A DNA stretch of 15,803 nucleotides from Comamonadaceae bacterium (GTDB taxonomy: Bacteria > Pseudomonadota > Gammaproteobacteria > Burkholderiales > Burkholderiaceae_C): NCBI GenBank assembly GCA_024642025.1, contig JAHEBY010000015.1, positions 1 through 15,803 of the forward strand, written 5' to 3'. The stretch's first letter is position 1. Every line of letters begins with the position of its first letter. The translations under genes were made by a program, and so were the position numbers. The notes under the pieces are model-generated. The model was not told where the DNA came from. It ran no database searches and saw only the letters and a program-made list of their open reading frames with translations. This document shows positions 13,674-15,803 of this stretch, in pieces.

Positions 13674-15803
13674 TTAAAAGCCCTGATGGTGCCAGTACCG
13701 GGCGCCCAGCACCCGCTGGCAGGTTGTCAATTCCGGCTGGTCTGACCGCCAGCTTTCTGCACCGCAGCGGGCGGAAATTTGCACCTGAATATGCCGTTCG
13801 AGGTATCGATCCATGACCAATGCCACCGGATGCCCAAAGCGGTTTCGATAACCAGCCTGCACCAGCGCAATATGGGGCTTTACGGCGTCCAGAAATTCCG
13901 GGCTGCTTGACGTCTTGCTGCCGTGGTGGGGCACCAGCAACACGTCAGATTCAAGCCGGATCAGCCCAAGCGCTGCGGCTTGTGCCAGCCGCTTTTCCTG
14001 CGCGGCTTCGACGTCACCCGTCAACAAGGCGGCACGGCCTGACCGGCTCACAACGCGCAGCACGCACGAGAGCGTATTGGGCCTGGGCAAACGCTCACCC
14101 GCCTGGGAGTAATCCCCTGCAGCAGGATGCAGCACCTCAAACGCCACGCCATCCCAGACCCAATGCTGGCCTGCCAGACATCGCTGAACGGGCCGAAGCT
14201 GCTCAATCTCGTGGCCCGCCTCAAGTGAGCTGATGAGCGCTGCCTGCGGCTGCATGGCCAGTACTGCAGCTGCGCCACCTACATGATCGGTATCTCGATG
14301 GCTAAGCACAACCGTGTCGAGCGTCACACCGATGGCGCGCAAAAGCGGTACCAGCACGCGGCTGCCGGCATCGCTTTCAAGCGAGAAACGCGGCCCGGCG
14401 TCATACAACAGGGCGTGGGACGCCGTGCGCAGGATCACGGCGTTGCCTTGACCAATGTCTGCCGCGAGCAATTCAAACTCACCATCCGGCACGCCCAAAG
14501 GCTGCCACAGCAAAAACGGGCACAACAGCGGCAGTCCCAGCGCACGCAAGCCAAGCGGCCATGGCACCACCAGCAAAAGGCCCCCAGCTATCGCAGACGC
14601 CGCCGCCCACCAGGGTGGCTGGGGGATGGCCACCACGGCAAAAGGCAGCGCCGCAAAATGCTGCAGGCTCCACGAAAGCGCGTCGATGGCCGACACCGCC
14701 AGCGCCAGCAATGCTGGCCAGACCAGCGCCAAAGCGGCACCCAGCATGGCCAGTGGCGTCACCACCAGCGTCACCCAGGGAATGGCCACCGCGTTCGCCA
14801 GCAGGCCGACTACTGACGCCTGTCCAAAGAGGATCAACGTGAGCGGCGCCAGGCCGAGTGTGATGATCCATTGCTCGCGCAGTATGGATACAAACTTCTG
14901 CCAATTTTTGATATAAAAACTGCCATCAGCCCCCGTGCTACCTTTATTTAAAGCTCCATTTTCTGTAGCAAACAACAAGCCCACCGCGACAAAACTCAAC
15001 CAGAACCCGGCCTGCAGCAATGCCCAGGGATCGATCGCCACAACGACCGCACAGGCCAACATCCACACCAGCGGCCACGGCCAGCGCTTGCCCAAGAAGC
15101 GCAGCAGCCCAACCGTTGCCAGCATCCAGATGGTGCGCTGCGACGGCACGCCCCAACCGCTGAAAACCGCATAGGCCGCTGCCAGCAACAAGCCCCCGGC
15201 CAGCCCGGCCGTGGGCGCAGGCAGTGCCAGGCAAAGCCGCCCGCTCTGGCGCCAAAGCCAGCCAGTAACGAGCGCCGCGAGCCAGGCGAACATCGTCACA
15301 TGCAAACCCGATATGCTCATTAAATGGGCAACTCCAGTGGCTCGAAAGACGTCCCAATCGGCCCTGTCAATCGCGTTTTGATCTCCCAGCACGAGGGCCG
15401 AGATAATGCCCGCTGCTCGACGGTCACTCACCTGCCCGTCAATGGCCGCCTTGACAGCCTGGCGGGCACGTTCGACCGGGTGGCGCCAGGATCTCTCGAG
15501 AAGTTTGGCAGGAATATCCCTCGCGCCATCGCGCACGTAACCTGTAGCCTGAAGGCCTTGCTCCCACAGCCACAACTCATAGTCAAAACCAGAGGGGTTG
15601 ACATTGCCGTGCGGCGCCTTGAGCCGGGCCGTCAGTTGCCAGCGGTCACCTGCTCGCACATCGGCCAGCTGGTGGAGCGGCCCACCAGCCGAGTCGACAT
15701 CCACGTCAACCGTCCGGTTGACGTACCAGCCCAGATAAACCACGGGTGGCAGTTCAATAGCCGCGCCGTCCAGCGTGGCGCTCTCCACCGCAAAGCGAAA
15801 TCG
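13674..15803 (-). CDS. comEC: ComEC/Rec2 DNA internalization protein, N-terminus outside window
   Basis: The inner-membrane channel that takes up single-stranded DNA during natural transformation. 709 residues are visible; the frame is open at the right edge (R-F-R-F-A before GTG 15788), so the true start and first membrane helices lie outside. Visible in order: an OB-like DUF4131 region (to about residue 100); the competence domain with several membrane helices and the hallmark GVAHLMSISGLHVTMFAWL (157-175); then a metallo-beta-lactamase-like domain with LSHRDTDHVGG (500-510), LTGDV (594-598) and VPHHGSK (624-630). The last two domains suggest a periplasmic nuclease-like module. Residues 279-301, in a hydrophilic loop between membrane helices, are encoded by AT-rich repeat copy C. 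The gene ends 78 bases before the ATP-grasp start, same strand. Confidence 0.95.
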   Translation of the reverse strand, partial: RFRFAVESATLDGAAIELPPVVYLGWYVNRTVDVDVDSAGGPLHQLADVRAGDRWQLTARLKAPHGNVNPSGFDYELWLWEQGLQATGYVRDGARDIPAKLLERSWRHPVERARQAVKAAIDGQVSDRRAAGIISALVLGDQNAIDRADWDVFRATGVAHLMSISGLHVTMFAWLAALVTGWLWRQSGRLCLALPAPTAGLAGGLLLAAAYAVFSGWGVPSQRTIWMLATVGLLRFLGKRWPWPLVWMLACAVVVAIDPWALLQAGFWLSFVAVGLLFATENGALNKGSTGADGSFYIKNWQKFVSILREQWIITLGLAPLTLILFGQASVVGLLANAVAIPWVTLVVTPLAMLGAALALVWPALLALAVSAIDALSWSLQHFAALPFAVVAIPQPPWWAAASAIAGGLLLVVPWPLGLRALGLPLLCPFLLWQPLGVPDGEFELLAADIGQGNAVILRTASHALLYDAGPRFSLESDAGSRVLVPLLRAIGVTLDTVVLSHRDTDHVGGAAAVLAMQPQAALISSLEAGHEIEQLRPVQRCLAGQHWVWDGVAFEVLHPAAGDYSQAGERLPRPNTLSCVLRVVSRSGRAALLTGDVEAAQEKRLAQAAALGLIRLESDVLLVPHHGSKTSSSPEFLDAVKPHIALVQAGYRNRFGHPVALVMDRYLERHIQVQISARCGAESWRSDQPELTTCQRVLGARYWHHQGF
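14901..14968 (-). repeat. AT-rich in-frame dispersed repeat, copy C (inside comEC), diverged
   Basis: Read on the minus strand it follows CTAC-N7-GGAGCT-N18-GGGGCTGA, aligning without gaps to copies A and B, then continues with an A/T-rich tail (TTTTTATATCAAAA). Hand-count identity to copy A is about half of 43 bases, so it is the weakest member. Supporting points: the opening inverted repeat (GCTAC/GGAGC, one mismatch), the same reading frame (xCT ... GGA GCT ... GGG GCT), and a sharp AT-rich island in a GC-rich gene. Confidence 0.45.

Overview
The window is a dense, GC-rich stretch of bacterial chromosome. It most likely comes from a betaproteobacterium of the order Burkholderiales, probably the family Comamonadaceae. 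That placement is an inference from overall protein style, from the etfB-etfA-acyl-CoA dehydrogenase order, and from short AT-rich repeats resembling ones I recall from that family; no database was searched. I see no rRNA, tRNA, CRISPR array, transposase or phage gene.

Layout. 1-70 (minus): first 23 codons of a CheW-like chemotaxis gene. 36-3431 (minus): etfB, etfA and an electron-transfer-flavoprotein-linked acyl-CoA dehydrogenase, the last with its final ~100 residues replaced by an unrelated tail. 3598-5937 (minus): an MscS-family channel preceded by a histone-deacetylase-family zinc amidohydrolase. 5980-11016 (plus): a four-gene operon, MoxR ATPase - DUF58 protein - TgpA-like membrane transglutaminase - MltB lytic transglycosylase, in which every junction is a 4-base start/stop overlap. 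11090-13595 (minus, convergent): an alpha-E protein and a circularly permuted ATP-grasp protein. 13674 to the right edge (minus): ComEC/Rec2 DNA-uptake channel, with its N-terminus outside the window. All gaps between genes are under 170 bases.

How the genes work together. EtfAB takes electrons from acyl-CoA dehydrogenases and passes them to the quinone pool during fatty-acid oxidation. MoxR, DUF58 and TgpA form a recurrent membrane-associated set (ATPase, adaptor-like protein, periplasmic-facing transglutaminase/protease fold); translational coupling to mltB suggests an envelope or peptidoglycan role. Alpha-E and the ATP-grasp protein belong to a predicted peptide-ligation system, but the usual dedicated partners are not next to them here.

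The most interesting signal is a family of three ~65-base AT-rich repeats lying inside coding sequences (DUF58, mltB, comEC). All three have the same orientation and the same reading frame relative to their host gene. In mltB the repeat supplies the hydrophobic core and the lipobox cysteine of the signal peptide. The other clear anomaly is the broken 3' end of the acyl-CoA dehydrogenase against the chemotaxis gene.
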